Origin: DAMCAP01 sp964370205
GTDB lineage: Bacteria > Bacillota > Clostridia > Oscillospirales > Ruminococcaceae
Direction: 5' to 3'
Assembly: GCA_964370205.1 (NCBI GenBank)
Contig: CAYJIK010000004.1
Span: 1-59,754 of the forward strand
DNA: 59,754 nucleotides
Positions 49,174 through 57,747 of the stretch are shown piece after piece (the stretch's first letter is position 1; every line of letters begins with the position of its first letter). A program made the translations under genes and the position numbers. The notes beneath the pieces are model-generated. The model saw only the letters and a list, made by a program, of their open reading frames with translations, was not told the origin of the DNA and did no database searches.

Positions 49174-49421
49174 TGGCTAAATCAGATAACAGAGATGGAC
49201 TTCGTAACGATAACGGATACTACAGTTTGGTGGTAGAGGTTGCTAAAAAGGCGAGGGAAATAGCGGAAGACGCCGAGGAGCAGAATATTATACTTGACAA
49301 GAAGCCTGTTAAATTGGCGATTGAAGCACTGCTTGAAGAGCAACAGCCGAAACCCGAATTTGACGATGAAGACGAAGAGTATGAAGACGATGAAGCAGAA
49401 GAGGCGGAAGAGACAGTATAG
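49173..49421 (+). CDS. rpoZ: RNA polymerase omega subunit
   Basis: 82 residues. The N-terminal helix pattern YYSLVVEVAKKAREIAEDAE and KKPVKLAIEALLE fits omega, which helps assemble beta-prime. A strongly acidic tail follows. The gene overlaps gmk by one base and lies before priA, the standard order. Confidence 0.93.
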   Translation: MAKSDNRDGLRNDNGYYSLVVEVAKKAREIAEDAEEQNIILDKKPVKLAIEALLEEQQPKPEFDDEDEEYEDDEAEEAEETV

Positions 49422-49423
49422 TT

Positions 49424-51820
49424 GTGAGTAATTATATAGCGTCGGTGGTGATAAAAGGGGCTACCCCTGCGTTTGATAGGGAGTTTGACTACCTGTGTGA
49501 CGAAAGTGTACAGGTGGGTATGCGTGTGTACGTACCGTTTGGGCGTGGAAACACTCGCAAACTTGCTATAGTGGTGGCACGAAGGGGCGTACAGGAGGGG
49601 GACACCGCAGACGGCATTAAGTCTGTCCTGCATGTGAGTGACAGCCGTTCACTTTTAACGGAGGAGGCTGTCCTGCTGTCCCGTGACATATCAGAGCGGT
49701 ACTTTTGTTCACGCTTTGAGGCAGCACGTCTGTTTTTGCCCCCCGGCACTGACGGCGACACCGTAGTGGGCTATCTGGCGGTGACCGTTAAAAAGCTCCC
49801 TGACCTCAATGAAGATCAGCTACTGCTCTACAAGACGCTAAAGAGAAAGCGACTTCCGATGACAGCGGACAAGCTGTGTGCAGAAGCAAACTGTACCGAG
49901 GAGACGCTGGAAGAACTTGTCTCACAGGGGCTTGCTGTTAAAGGTAGTGTCGTGAAACGAGGCCAGTCGGACGATCGTTTAACGGTAGTGCGCCTTTTAA
50001 AAGAGGACTTCAAGCTACCAAAGTCACAAAACAGCCGTGACATACTGGAGTATCTAAGCGCACAGGGCGAGGCGACAATGGCTGAACTTGCCTATCAGTT
50101 TGATAGTGCAAAGGCAACTGTAAACACGCTGAAAAAGCAGGGGTTTGTCGAGCTTTTTGTGGAGTCTGCGAGCGAAGCAGTCACTGTGTCCGAAACCAAA
50201 ACTGACGATATAGTGCTAAATGAAGGGCAAAAGCGAGCTTATGAGGAACTCTCCAAAGGCATCGGTGAGTTTTCCTGTACACTGCTGTACGGCGTGACGG
50301 GTAGTGGTAAGACGGAGGTGTTTATACGGCTTATCGCTGAAGTGCTGAGCAGGGGCAAACAGGTGGCTGTGCTTGTGCCGGAGATTTCGCTAACACCGCA
50401 GACCGCCGCTGTACTGTCCTCACGGTTTGACGGTTTGGTCTCAGTGCTACATTCGGGGCTGTCACCGACAGAGCGACGAGAGCAGTGGCGAAGGATAGCG
50501 GACGGTGAGAGCAAAATAGTAATGGGCACACGCTCCGCTATATTTGCACCGTTTACAGCACTTGGGCTTGTCGTTATAGACGAGGAACAGTCGGACAGCT
50601 ACATATCGCAGTCGTCACCACGCTTTAGCGCTAAGGAAGTTGCGACCATGCGGTGCAGATACCACAGTGCACCGTTACTGCTTGCGTCCGCTACACCGTC
50701 TGTGGAGAGTTACCACGCTGCAAGCACAGGTAGGTTTAACCTAGTAGAACTCACCGAGCGGTACAGCAAATCAGGGTTACCGCAGGTTATAACTGTGGAC
50801 ATGCGAGAAGCTCCGCTTGCAGGTGATTCGACTGTGGTAAGTGAAGTGCTGTACGAAGCACTGAAGTCCACACTGGGGCGTAAAGAACAGGCAATACTAC
50901 TACTGAACAGGCGAGGTTACAACACGCTTGTAAAGTGCTCAAACTGCGGTAGTGTGGTGGAGTGTCCCTCCTGTAGCGTGCCGATGAGTTTGCACCGCAA
51001 AAACGGTAGGCTGGTATGCCACTACTGCGGACGTACCGACAGCGAGCCCTCCTCCTGTCCCTCTTGCACCAGCGAACTCATGCGGTTTACCGGTGTGGGG
51101 ACACAGCGAGTGGAGGAGGAGCTTAAAGCACTGTTCCCGAACGCAGGTATACTTCGCCTTGACACTGACACAACCCTAGCAAGACATTCACACAGGCGAC
51201 ATATGGACAGCTTTTTAAAGCACGAATACGATATTCTCATAGGCACTCAGATGGTGTCCAAAGGATTAAACTTCCCCGACGTTACCCTTGTAGGCGTACT
51301 TAGCGCCGACCAATCGCTGTACACCGACGATTTTCGCAGTTACGAGCGGACATTTTCGCTCATAACACAGGTGGTGGGCAGAAGCGGTAGAGCAGAGCGC
51401 CCGGGGAAAGCGTATATACAGACATTTATCCCCGAAAACCCCATAATAAAGTGGGCGGCAGGGCAGGACTATCCCTCCTTTTTCGGTGAGGAACTAGCGT
51501 TTAGGCGTGTCGGTATCTACCCGCCCTATTGTCAGCTATACGCCTTTGTATTCTCCCATGAGGTGGAGAGTACAGTACGCAGCTGCGCTAGAGAATTCTC
51601 CGCCATGCTGATAGACAGCATCCAAAGCCGTTACAGCGATCAACCCTTTCACGTGCTTAATATATCAGAAATGCCACTGTTTAAAATGGCAGGGCGCTTC
51701 AGAATGCGCATAATAGTGAAGGCAAGGGCAGGGAGTGCGACAAAGGAATTGTTTAGCGAGCTGTGGAGGCGTTATCACAACGGTAAATTTGAAGCAAACC
51801 TGCAGATAAGCAAGCTTTAG
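49424..51820 (+). CDS. priA: Primosomal replication protein PriA (3'-5' helicase)
   Basis: 798 residues. N-terminal DNA-binding domains (FDREFDYLCDESVQVGMRVY), helicase core with Walker A LYGVTGSGKTEVFIRL, eight-cysteine zinc region (CSNCGSVVECPSCSVP, CHYCGRTDSEPSSCPSC) and motif VVGRSGRAERPGKAYIQTF. It restarts stalled replication forks. Walker B reads VVIDEEQSDSY; most family members have DEEH, so the His is replaced by Gln (residue near 389). GTG start 2 bases after rpoZ. Confidence 0.96.
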   Translation: MSNYIASVVIKGATPAFDREFDYLCDESVQVGMRVYVPFGRGNTRKLAIVVARRGVQEGDTADGIKSVLHVSDSRSLLTEEAVLLSRDISERYFCSRFEAARLFLPPGTDGDTVVGYLAVTVKKLPDLNEDQLLLYKTLKRKRLPMTADKLCAEANCTEETLEELVSQGLAVKGSVVKRGQSDDRLTVVRLLKEDFKLPKSQNSRDILEYLSAQGEATMAELAYQFDSAKATVNTLKKQGFVELFVESASEAVTVSETKTDDIVLNEGQKRAYEELSKGIGEFSCTLLYGVTGSGKTEVFIRLIAEVLSRGKQVAVLVPEISLTPQTAAVLSSRFDGLVSVLHSGLSPTERREQWRRIADGESKIVMGTRSAIFAPFTALGLVVIDEEQSDSYISQSSPRFSAKEVATMRCRYHSAPLLLASATPSVESYHAASTGRFNLVELTERYSKSGLPQVITVDMREAPLAGDSTVVSEVLYEALKSTLGRKEQAILLLNRRGYNTLVKCSNCGSVVECPSCSVPMSLHRKNGRLVCHYCGRTDSEPSSCPSCTSELMRFTGVGTQRVEEELKALFPNAGILRLDTDTTLARHSHRRHMDSFLKHEYDILIGTQMVSKGLNFPDVTLVGVLSADQSLYTDDFRSYERTFSLITQVVGRSGRAERPGKAYIQTFIPENPIIKWAAGQDYPSFFGEELAFRRVGIYPPYCQLYAFVFSHEVESTVRSCAREFSAMLIDSIQSRYSDQPFHVLNISEMPLFKMAGRFRMRIIVKARAGSATKELFSELWRRYHNGKFEANLQISKL

Positions 51821-51912
51821 TGGCGCTTTTGTTGGTGTTTGCATAATATTATATAGAATATTAACGCTTTGACTGTAGCCCTTATGGGCAGATAGAAAGG
51901 AATTTACGATAT

Positions 51913-52431
51913 ATGGCTATTAGAAACATAAGGCAGTACGGTGATCCGTTACTTAATAAGATATCACGCCCTGTAGACAAGTTTGACGAGCGACTGGCAG
52001 TACTGCTTGACGATATGTTTGAGACCATGACCAAAGCGGACGGTGTAGGTATCGCCGCACCGCAGGTAGGCATACTACGCCGAGCGGTCATCGTGGACAT
52101 CGGAGAAGGGCTTCATGAATTCATCAATCCGGAAATAGTGGAGCAGAGCGAGGATATCGACTACGGTCAAGAGGGGTGTCTTTCCTCCCCCGGGGAGCTT
52201 GGTGAGGTTGGCAGACCTAAGAACATTACTGTAAAGGCGTATAATAGGCATGGTGAGGAGTTCACGCTTTCGGCGGAGGACTTTTTTGCGCGTGCTATAT
52301 GCCATGAGATAGACCACCTAAACGGCATACTGTTCCAAGACATTGCAGTAGCGATGTACGACCCTGAAGATGAGGCCGAAGAAGAACCTCAGCAGATGTC
52401 ACCTGCCGATAGGAAAAGTAAAAAGGGGTAA
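51913..52431 (+). CDS. def: Peptide deformylase
   Basis: 172 residues. All three motifs are present: GVGIAAPQVG, EGCLSSPGE with the metal Cys, and HEIDHLNG with the two metal His and the catalytic Glu. It removes the formyl group from new proteins. An acidic, Lys-ended tail (about 20 residues) is extra. AGAAAGGAA lies before ATG 51913. Confidence 0.96.
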   Translation: MAIRNIRQYGDPLLNKISRPVDKFDERLAVLLDDMFETMTKADGVGIAAPQVGILRRAVIVDIGEGLHEFINPEIVEQSEDIDYGQEGCLSSPGELGEVGRPKNITVKAYNRHGEEFTLSAEDFFARAICHEIDHLNGILFQDIAVAMYDPEDEAEEEPQQMSPADRKSKKG

Positions 52432-52472
52432 GAGTGCTTTGGTGGTAAGGTATTAAGCGATTGTTTACAATA

Positions 52473-52518
52473 ATACCCCAAAATATGCATTTATCTTGTC
52501 TTGCTTTTGGGGTATAAT
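52473..52518 (+). promoter_or_regulatory. Hairpin overlapping the -10 of the fmt promoter
   Basis: ATACCCCAAAA (52473-52483) pairs perfectly with TTTTGGGGTAT (52505-52515). TATAAT (52513-52518) overlaps the right arm and would start a transcript just before fmt. The -35 is weak. The hairpin has no T-tract after it, so it is a poor terminator. Confidence 0.55.
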
Positions 52519-52556
52519 ACAGTATATATCGGTAAAAACAGCCGAGGGAGGTAGCG

Positions 52557-53477
52557 GTGAGAGTTGTGTTTATGGGTACGCCGTCTATAGCGGCGGACTG
52601 CCTTAAAAAGCTAATTGACGAGCGGTTTGATGTTGTCGGAGTTCTGTGCCAACCGGACAGGCCGTCCGGCAGAGGGCATAAGGTTACCGCCTGTGCTGTG
52701 AAAGAGCTTGCGGTAGCGCACGGTATACCTGTGTGTCAGCCGGAGAGACTGAAAAAAGACATCGAGGCACAGACGTTTATAGCGAACCTAAAACCTGACG
52801 TGTTAGCAGTGGTTGCCTACGGTCAGCTACTACCAAAGTCGGTTTTGGATATCGCTCCGCTCGGTGCTGTAAATATGCACGCATCACTACTGCCAAAGTA
52901 TCGTGGTGCGGCACCTGTACAGTGGGCCATCATAAACGGAGAAACTGTCACAGGGGTGACGACAATGCTGATGGATAAAGGTATGGACACGGGGGACATG
53001 CTTATAAAGCGTGAACTTGATATATGCCCACAGGAAACAGCTGCTACGCTGTTTGAGCGAGTGTCTGCGCTGGGAGCTGAATGCCTTGCTGACACGTTAC
53101 ACGCACTGGGAAGAGGGGGGCTAACCCCTACACCGCAGGACAATAGCGAAGCGACCTACGCTCCCATGCTCACAAAAGAGGACGGACTGGTGGACTTTTC
53201 GTCCGATGCAGACACATTGGACAGGCGTATACGAGGGGTAACCCCTTCGCCGTCCGCCTACTGCTATTTTGATGATAAAGTGTTGAAAATCTACCGTGCA
53301 GAACTTAGCGAACTTAGCGGTGGAGTTGGTATCCTTTTAAGCGATAAAGAATTCATTGTGGGCACGGCTAACGGCTCGCTAAATCTGTTGGAGGTTGCGC
53401 TTGCCGGGTCTAAGAGGGTGAGCGGTAGTGACTTCATAAGAGGAAGACGACTGAAAAAGGGCGATAATCTCTTTTAG
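52557..53477 (+). CDS. fmt: Methionyl-tRNA formyltransferase
   Basis: 306 residues. MGTPSIAADCLKKLI at the start, the formyl-donor site VNMHASLLPKYRGAAPVQWA, and LMDKGMDTGDML. The C-terminal OB-like domain starts near residue 210. It formylates the initiator Met-tRNA, and def upstream reverses the step. GTG start at 52557 with GGGAGG upstream. Confidence 0.96.
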   Translation: MRVVFMGTPSIAADCLKKLIDERFDVVGVLCQPDRPSGRGHKVTACAVKELAVAHGIPVCQPERLKKDIEAQTFIANLKPDVLAVVAYGQLLPKSVLDIAPLGAVNMHASLLPKYRGAAPVQWAIINGETVTGVTTMLMDKGMDTGDMLIKRELDICPQETAATLFERVSALGAECLADTLHALGRGGLTPTPQDNSEATYAPMLTKEDGLVDFSSDADTLDRRIRGVTPSPSAYCYFDDKVLKIYRAELSELSGGVGILLSDKEFIVGTANGSLNLLEVALAGSKRVSGSDFIRGRRLKKGDNLF

Positions 53478-53506
53478 ATGTAATTTTCAGAGAGAGGACA
53501 GTTTTT

Positions 53507-54193
53507 ATGTTTTACTATGACTATTATTATTTTATATTGGTGATACCTGCGTTACTACTCGGGATGCTTGCGCAGTATAACGTAAATTCTACGTTTAATA
53601 AGTACAGCGAAAGACTAAGCAGACGAGGGCTTACAGGTGCAGAGGTAGCACGGAAGATTCTCGACGACAACGGACTGCGTAGTATTGCGGTGACGAGTGT
53701 CTCGGGCAAGCTTACAGACCACTACGACCCGACAAGCGGCACAATACGCCTCTCCTCCGAAGTGTACGGCTCTACGTCCATTGCGGCGATAGGAGTAGCG
53801 GCACACGAGGCAGGTCACGCAATCCAATACTCCACCGACTACACTCCGATAGTAGTCCGAAACGCAATAGTGCCTGTGGTGAACATTGGCTCTAAACTGT
53901 ATCTTCCGCTTATACTTTTGGGCTTTTTCTTTTCATTTGGTCCGCTTATAACACTGGGCATACTTGCCTTTTCACTGATTGCACTGTTCCAACTTGTTAC
54001 ACTTCCTGTTGAATTTGACGCCAGTAAGCGTGCTTTAGCCACACTTGACAACAACTTTATCCTGGAAGGCGACGAGATTGTCAGCGCAAGAAAAGTACTG
54101 AATGCGGCGGCCATGACCTATGTAGCGGCGCTGATAGCGTCCCTTGCACAGCTACTGAGGTTGGTACTTCTCTTTGCACGGCGCAGAGATTAA
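53507..54193 (+). CDS. Zinc metallopeptidase, YugP family
   Basis: 228 residues. A first membrane helix, then the domain with GIRLSSEVYG-like text (TIRLSSEVYGSTSIAAIGVA) and the zinc motif AAHEAGHAIQY (HExxH near residue 101). Two more helices (about 125-165) and a C-terminal one follow. This is the Zn_peptidase_2 membrane family of unknown substrate. AGAGAGGA lies upstream of ATG 53507. It is between fmt and rsmB, as in other Clostridia. Confidence 0.93.
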   Translation: MFYYDYYYFILVIPALLLGMLAQYNVNSTFNKYSERLSRRGLTGAEVARKILDDNGLRSIAVTSVSGKLTDHYDPTSGTIRLSSEVYGSTSIAAIGVAAHEAGHAIQYSTDYTPIVVRNAIVPVVNIGSKLYLPLILLGFFFSFGPLITLGILAFSLIALFQLVTLPVEFDASKRALATLDNNFILEGDEIVSARKVLNAAAMTYVAALIASLAQLLRLVLLFARRRD

Positions 54194-54220
54194 CGATAAA
54201 TTAGCTAAGGGAGTGTGCAG

Positions 54221-55486
54221 ATGAACACAGTCAACCCACGTAAAAAGGCGGTGGAGCTTCTTCTTCGAGTGGAGAATGACGGCAGCTATTCGCAAATAGT
54301 GCTGAACAACGCCATAAAAGACAACGACAAGTCAATATCTGCGCAGGACAGAGCATTTTTAACAGCGCTTTTCTACGGCACATTGTCACGGCAGATAACG
54401 CTTGACCATATCATAAACACGCTTTGTAAGCATAAGCTGTCCAAAAAGTTACGCATACTGCTCCGCACCGCATTCTATCAACTGTTGTATATGGACACTG
54501 TCCCCGACAGTGCCGCAGTTAACGAGACGGTAAAGCTTGCACGCTCCATGAAGACAGGCGGCGAGGGGCTAACAAACGCCGTACTGCGGGCGTTTATACG
54601 AAACGGGAAGCAAACCACCCTACCAAGCACGTTAACAGAACGGCTATCGGTGGAATACTCCTGCCCCGTAGAACTTGTAGACAGCCTTGTTAAGTGGTAC
54701 GGCGAGGAAACCGCCATCGACATATTAAAACACACCCTCACACCGCCCACCACATACATACGTGTAAACACAGCTAAGACCACGGTGGAAAAGCTGATAC
54801 AAGCACTGAACTCACAGGGTGTTATGGTGGAAAAAACCACGCTTGAGGGTTGCCTGAAGCATGTTTCGGGCAGATTGATTGACAGTATACAACACCGTGA
54901 CGGTCACTTCCATGTGCAGGATATACACAGTCAGCAAGCGGCGGTGGCATTGTCACCGCATGACAGCGAGCGTGTGCTAGACCTATGCGCCGCACCTGGG
55001 TCTAAGAGCTTTTTGATGTCACAACTTTTGGGTGAAGGTGGCGAAGTTGTCGCTGCGGACATCTCGGAAAGCCGCCTTTCATTGGTTGAGGAAGGCATAA
55101 AACGGCTGGGACTGAAAAACGTAACGGTGAAGCGAGGCGACGCTACCGTGTTTGACAGCTCCCTTGGTATGTTTGAAGCGATACTATGCGACCTACCCTG
55201 TTCCGGACTTGGCGTGATAAACCGAAAGCCCGAGATAAAATATAAGCCCATGAACTTTGATGAGCTATGTGGACTTCAGTATAAAATACTGAAAAATGCT
55301 TCACAATATCTACGACAGGGCGGTAGAATGGTCTACTCCACATGTACGATAAACCCCGACGAAAATGACGGCGTACTTGACAGATTTCTGAACAGTCACC
55401 TCGAATTTTCCGTAGTTAGCAGAAAACAGTACCTGCCGGGGGACGGTGGTAGCGGTTTTTATGTGGCGGTTTTGACAAAAAAGTAG
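54221..55486 (+). CDS. rsmB: 16S rRNA (cytosine-C5)-methyltransferase RsmB
   Basis: 421 residues. An N-terminal NusB-like RNA-binding domain (VNPRKKAVELLLRVENDGSY, then QDRAFLTALFYGTLSRQ) is joined to the SAM domain with VLDLCAAPGSKSFLMSQLL and the two catalytic cysteines in LPCSGLGV and STCTINPDEN. It methylates C967 of 16S rRNA in E. coli numbering. ATG 54221 fits GGGAG at 54209-54213 better than GTG 54215. Confidence 0.95.
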   Translation: MNTVNPRKKAVELLLRVENDGSYSQIVLNNAIKDNDKSISAQDRAFLTALFYGTLSRQITLDHIINTLCKHKLSKKLRILLRTAFYQLLYMDTVPDSAAVNETVKLARSMKTGGEGLTNAVLRAFIRNGKQTTLPSTLTERLSVEYSCPVELVDSLVKWYGEETAIDILKHTLTPPTTYIRVNTAKTTVEKLIQALNSQGVMVEKTTLEGCLKHVSGRLIDSIQHRDGHFHVQDIHSQQAAVALSPHDSERVLDLCAAPGSKSFLMSQLLGEGGEVVAADISESRLSLVEEGIKRLGLKNVTVKRGDATVFDSSLGMFEAILCDLPCSGLGVINRKPEIKYKPMNFDELCGLQYKILKNASQYLRQGGRMVYSTCTINPDENDGVLDRFLNSHLEFSVVSRKQYLPGDGGSGFYVAVLTKK

Positions 55487-55507
55487 AAGAACACAAAAGG
55501 AGGGCGA

Positions 55508-56563
55508 GTGACCTTGGTAAACAGTAGAGCTGACATAAAATCAATGAGCTTGCCCGAACTCTCCGCTTTTTTAGAGGGACTGGGTGAAAAGCCGTTTAGA
55601 GCAAAGCAGATATTCTCTGCACTGCACAGACGACAGGTAGCCACATTCGGCGACATGACCGACCTTTCCGCTACATTACGCACTAAACTTGAGGAGACAG
55701 CCACCACCACACTACTGACCCCGATAAAGGTGCAAACCTCGTCGGACGGAACGGTGAAAATCCTGTACCGCCTTGAAGATGACAACAGTATAGAAACGGT
55801 GTTTATGAAGCACCGCCACGGCAACTCGATCTGCATATCAAGTCAAGTAGGATGTGCAATGGGCTGTACGTTTTGTGCCTCGACAAAGGGTGGTAGGGTG
55901 CGAAACCTAACGGCAGGGGAGATGTTAGAGCAGATATACTGCACAGCCCGAACTACAGGGGAGAAGATAAACTCGATAGTGGTGATGGGCATAGGTGAGC
56001 CACTGGACAACTACGATAACATTGTGAGATTTCTAGAGCTTATACATCATAAGGACGGCTTTAACATGAGCCACAGGCATATTTCGCTGTCCACTTGTGG
56101 ACTGTGTGACAGAATAGACGAGCTGGCAGACCTTAAACTGGGGGTGACGCTCTCTATATCACTGCACAGCCCTTATGACGATGTACGTAGCGAGATAATG
56201 CCGATAAACAAACGCTTTCCACTGCAAAGGCTTATGGAGAGCTGTAAAGCGTATTTCGCCAAGACAGGCAGACGAATTTCCTATGAATACACACTAATTG
56301 GGTCTGTAAATGACCGAGCAGAGGATGCACGAGCGCTACTTAAACTGTTAAAAGGGCAAAACGCCCATGTAAACCTGATAATGCTTAACACTGTAGATGA
56401 TACACTCAGCCGAAGCAGTAGAAAGTCGGTTGAAATGTTTACCGATATACTTAAAAAAGGTGGTCTCAGTGTCACGCTTAGGCGTGAACTGGGTGGAGAT
56501 ATAGATGCCGCTTGCGGACAACTGCGAGCAGGTGGAAACGATAGGGTGAGTTCTCTTAAGTAA
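55508..56563 (+). CDS. rlmN: Dual-specificity 23S rRNA/tRNA (adenine-C2)-methyltransferase RlmN
   Basis: 351 residues. Radical SAM motif CAMGCTFCAS with QVG before it, then NIVVMGIGEPLDNYDN-like text (IVVMGIGEPLDNYDNIVRFL), and the C-terminal AACGQL that holds the methyl-carrying Cys. It methylates A2503 of 23S rRNA and A37 of some tRNAs. The start is GTG 55508 or TTG 55514; AAAGGAGGG is 4 bases from the first and 10 from the second. Confidence 0.95.
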   Translation: MTLVNSRADIKSMSLPELSAFLEGLGEKPFRAKQIFSALHRRQVATFGDMTDLSATLRTKLEETATTTLLTPIKVQTSSDGTVKILYRLEDDNSIETVFMKHRHGNSICISSQVGCAMGCTFCASTKGGRVRNLTAGEMLEQIYCTARTTGEKINSIVVMGIGEPLDNYDNIVRFLELIHHKDGFNMSHRHISLSTCGLCDRIDELADLKLGVTLSISLHSPYDDVRSEIMPINKRFPLQRLMESCKAYFAKTGRRISYEYTLIGSVNDRAEDARALLKLLKGQNAHVNLIMLNTVDDTLSRSSRKSVEMFTDILKKGGLSVTLRRELGGDIDAACGQLRAGGNDRVSSLK

Positions 56564-56687
56564 ACACGCCCGTAATGTGTAATTTTGATCAAATTTGATG
56601 ATAGAACCATTGTAAAATAATACCCTTTAATAACGAGAAGACAGTTCGGCGATTTGCACATGGAGGGGTCGAAGAATTTTTAATAGC

Positions 56688-56770
56688 GACAAAAGTGCTG
56701 TGGCAAGGAAGCACTCCACTGTAAGGTTCATGCCTTGTAAAGTGGGGTGATGTAGTGCAGAGCTTTTGTC
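56688..56770 (+). promoter_or_regulatory. 83-base hairpin in the prpC leader
   Basis: GACAAAAG (56688-56695) pairs with CTTTTGTC (56763-56770), CACTCCACT (56712-56720) pairs with AGTGGGGTG (56741-56749, one G-U) and AAGG pairs with CCTT at the top. It lies 80 bases before prpC. No gene is seen in 56564-56848. Confidence 0.55.
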
Positions 56771-56848
56771 TAAATTAAAAACGTTTGCTTTAAAGAACTT
56801 ACCCTACATAGGGCTGACTGAAAACGCACAGCGTGGGAGGTAAACATA

Positions 56849-57589
56849 ATGCGGATAATAGGGGAAACCCATGTAGGGCTTAGACGTCCTAACAATCAAG
56901 ATAGCTTTTCGGTGAATGATATAGGATATGCCGCAGTAGGTATAGTCTGCGACGGTATGGGCGGCGCAAACGGTGGTGACATAGCCAGTTCCATGGCGGT
57001 GGACATCATAACAAGCGCTGTACTTCGTGACCTGAAAGAAGGTTACGGAGAAACATCGGTAGCGGCGGTGCTTGCTTCAGCGGTTTCCGTTGCTAACACG
57101 CTTGTACATGAGCGAGCGCAGGAAGAAACAGAGCTACACGGTATGGGCAGCACAGTTATAGCGGCGGTGGTTAAAGAGGACTTGTTGGTACTGGCCCACG
57201 CAGGGGACAGTAGGGTGTATATCTACCGTGACGGCGAACTTCATCAAGTGACCACCGACCACACCATGGCACAGGAGCTTGTGAACATAGGTGAGATAAC
57301 AGCTGAGATGGCAGAAACTCACAACACACGGCATGTGCTTACAAGGTCGCTGGGGACTACAAAAGAACTACGCCTTGATACGGTAAGCCACACTCTAATG
57401 CCGGGGGATATTGTACTCCTCTGCTCCGACGGGCTTTACAACTTTGTAGACTCGGGAACCATGACCGAACTTGTGGTAAAATGCCATAACGAACAAACCA
57501 CCACCCCACTTGTAGAGAAAGCCCTTGAAGGCGGTGGAGGCGATAACGTGACGGTAGTGTTAATATCACAAGGTGAAGCAGTAGAATAA
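56849..57589 (+). CDS. prpC: PP2C-family protein phosphatase
   Basis: 246 residues. Metal-binding motifs RRPNNQDSF-like (RRPNNQDSFSVNDIGYAAVG), VCDGMGGANGGDIAS, LAHAGDSRVYIYRDG and LLCSDGLYNFVD, then GGGDNVTVVLI. It removes phosphate from Ser/Thr, opposing the PrkC kinase encoded next, and controls cell-wall growth signals. GGGAGG lies before ATG 56849. The 158-base gap to prkC holds a CCCGA/TCGGG hairpin near 57699-57723. Confidence 0.95.
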   Translation: MRIIGETHVGLRRPNNQDSFSVNDIGYAAVGIVCDGMGGANGGDIASSMAVDIITSAVLRDLKEGYGETSVAAVLASAVSVANTLVHERAQEETELHGMGSTVIAAVVKEDLLVLAHAGDSRVYIYRDGELHQVTTDHTMAQELVNIGEITAEMAETHNTRHVLTRSLGTTKELRLDTVSHTLMPGDIVLLCSDGLYNFVDSGTMTELVVKCHNEQTTTPLVEKALEGGGGDNVTVVLISQGEAVE

Positions 57590-57747
57590 TGACGCAGTGG
57601 ACAGAAGTGTTTCATTGTTAGGTTTAACAGTGGGGGATCCCTACTAAGAGTGTCTTAGAAGGCACAAACGCTATTCTACATGGAATACAAGAAGAACTAC
57701 CCGATCAAAACGTTTTTCGTCGGGGCAGAAGAAGGATGGACATAGGT

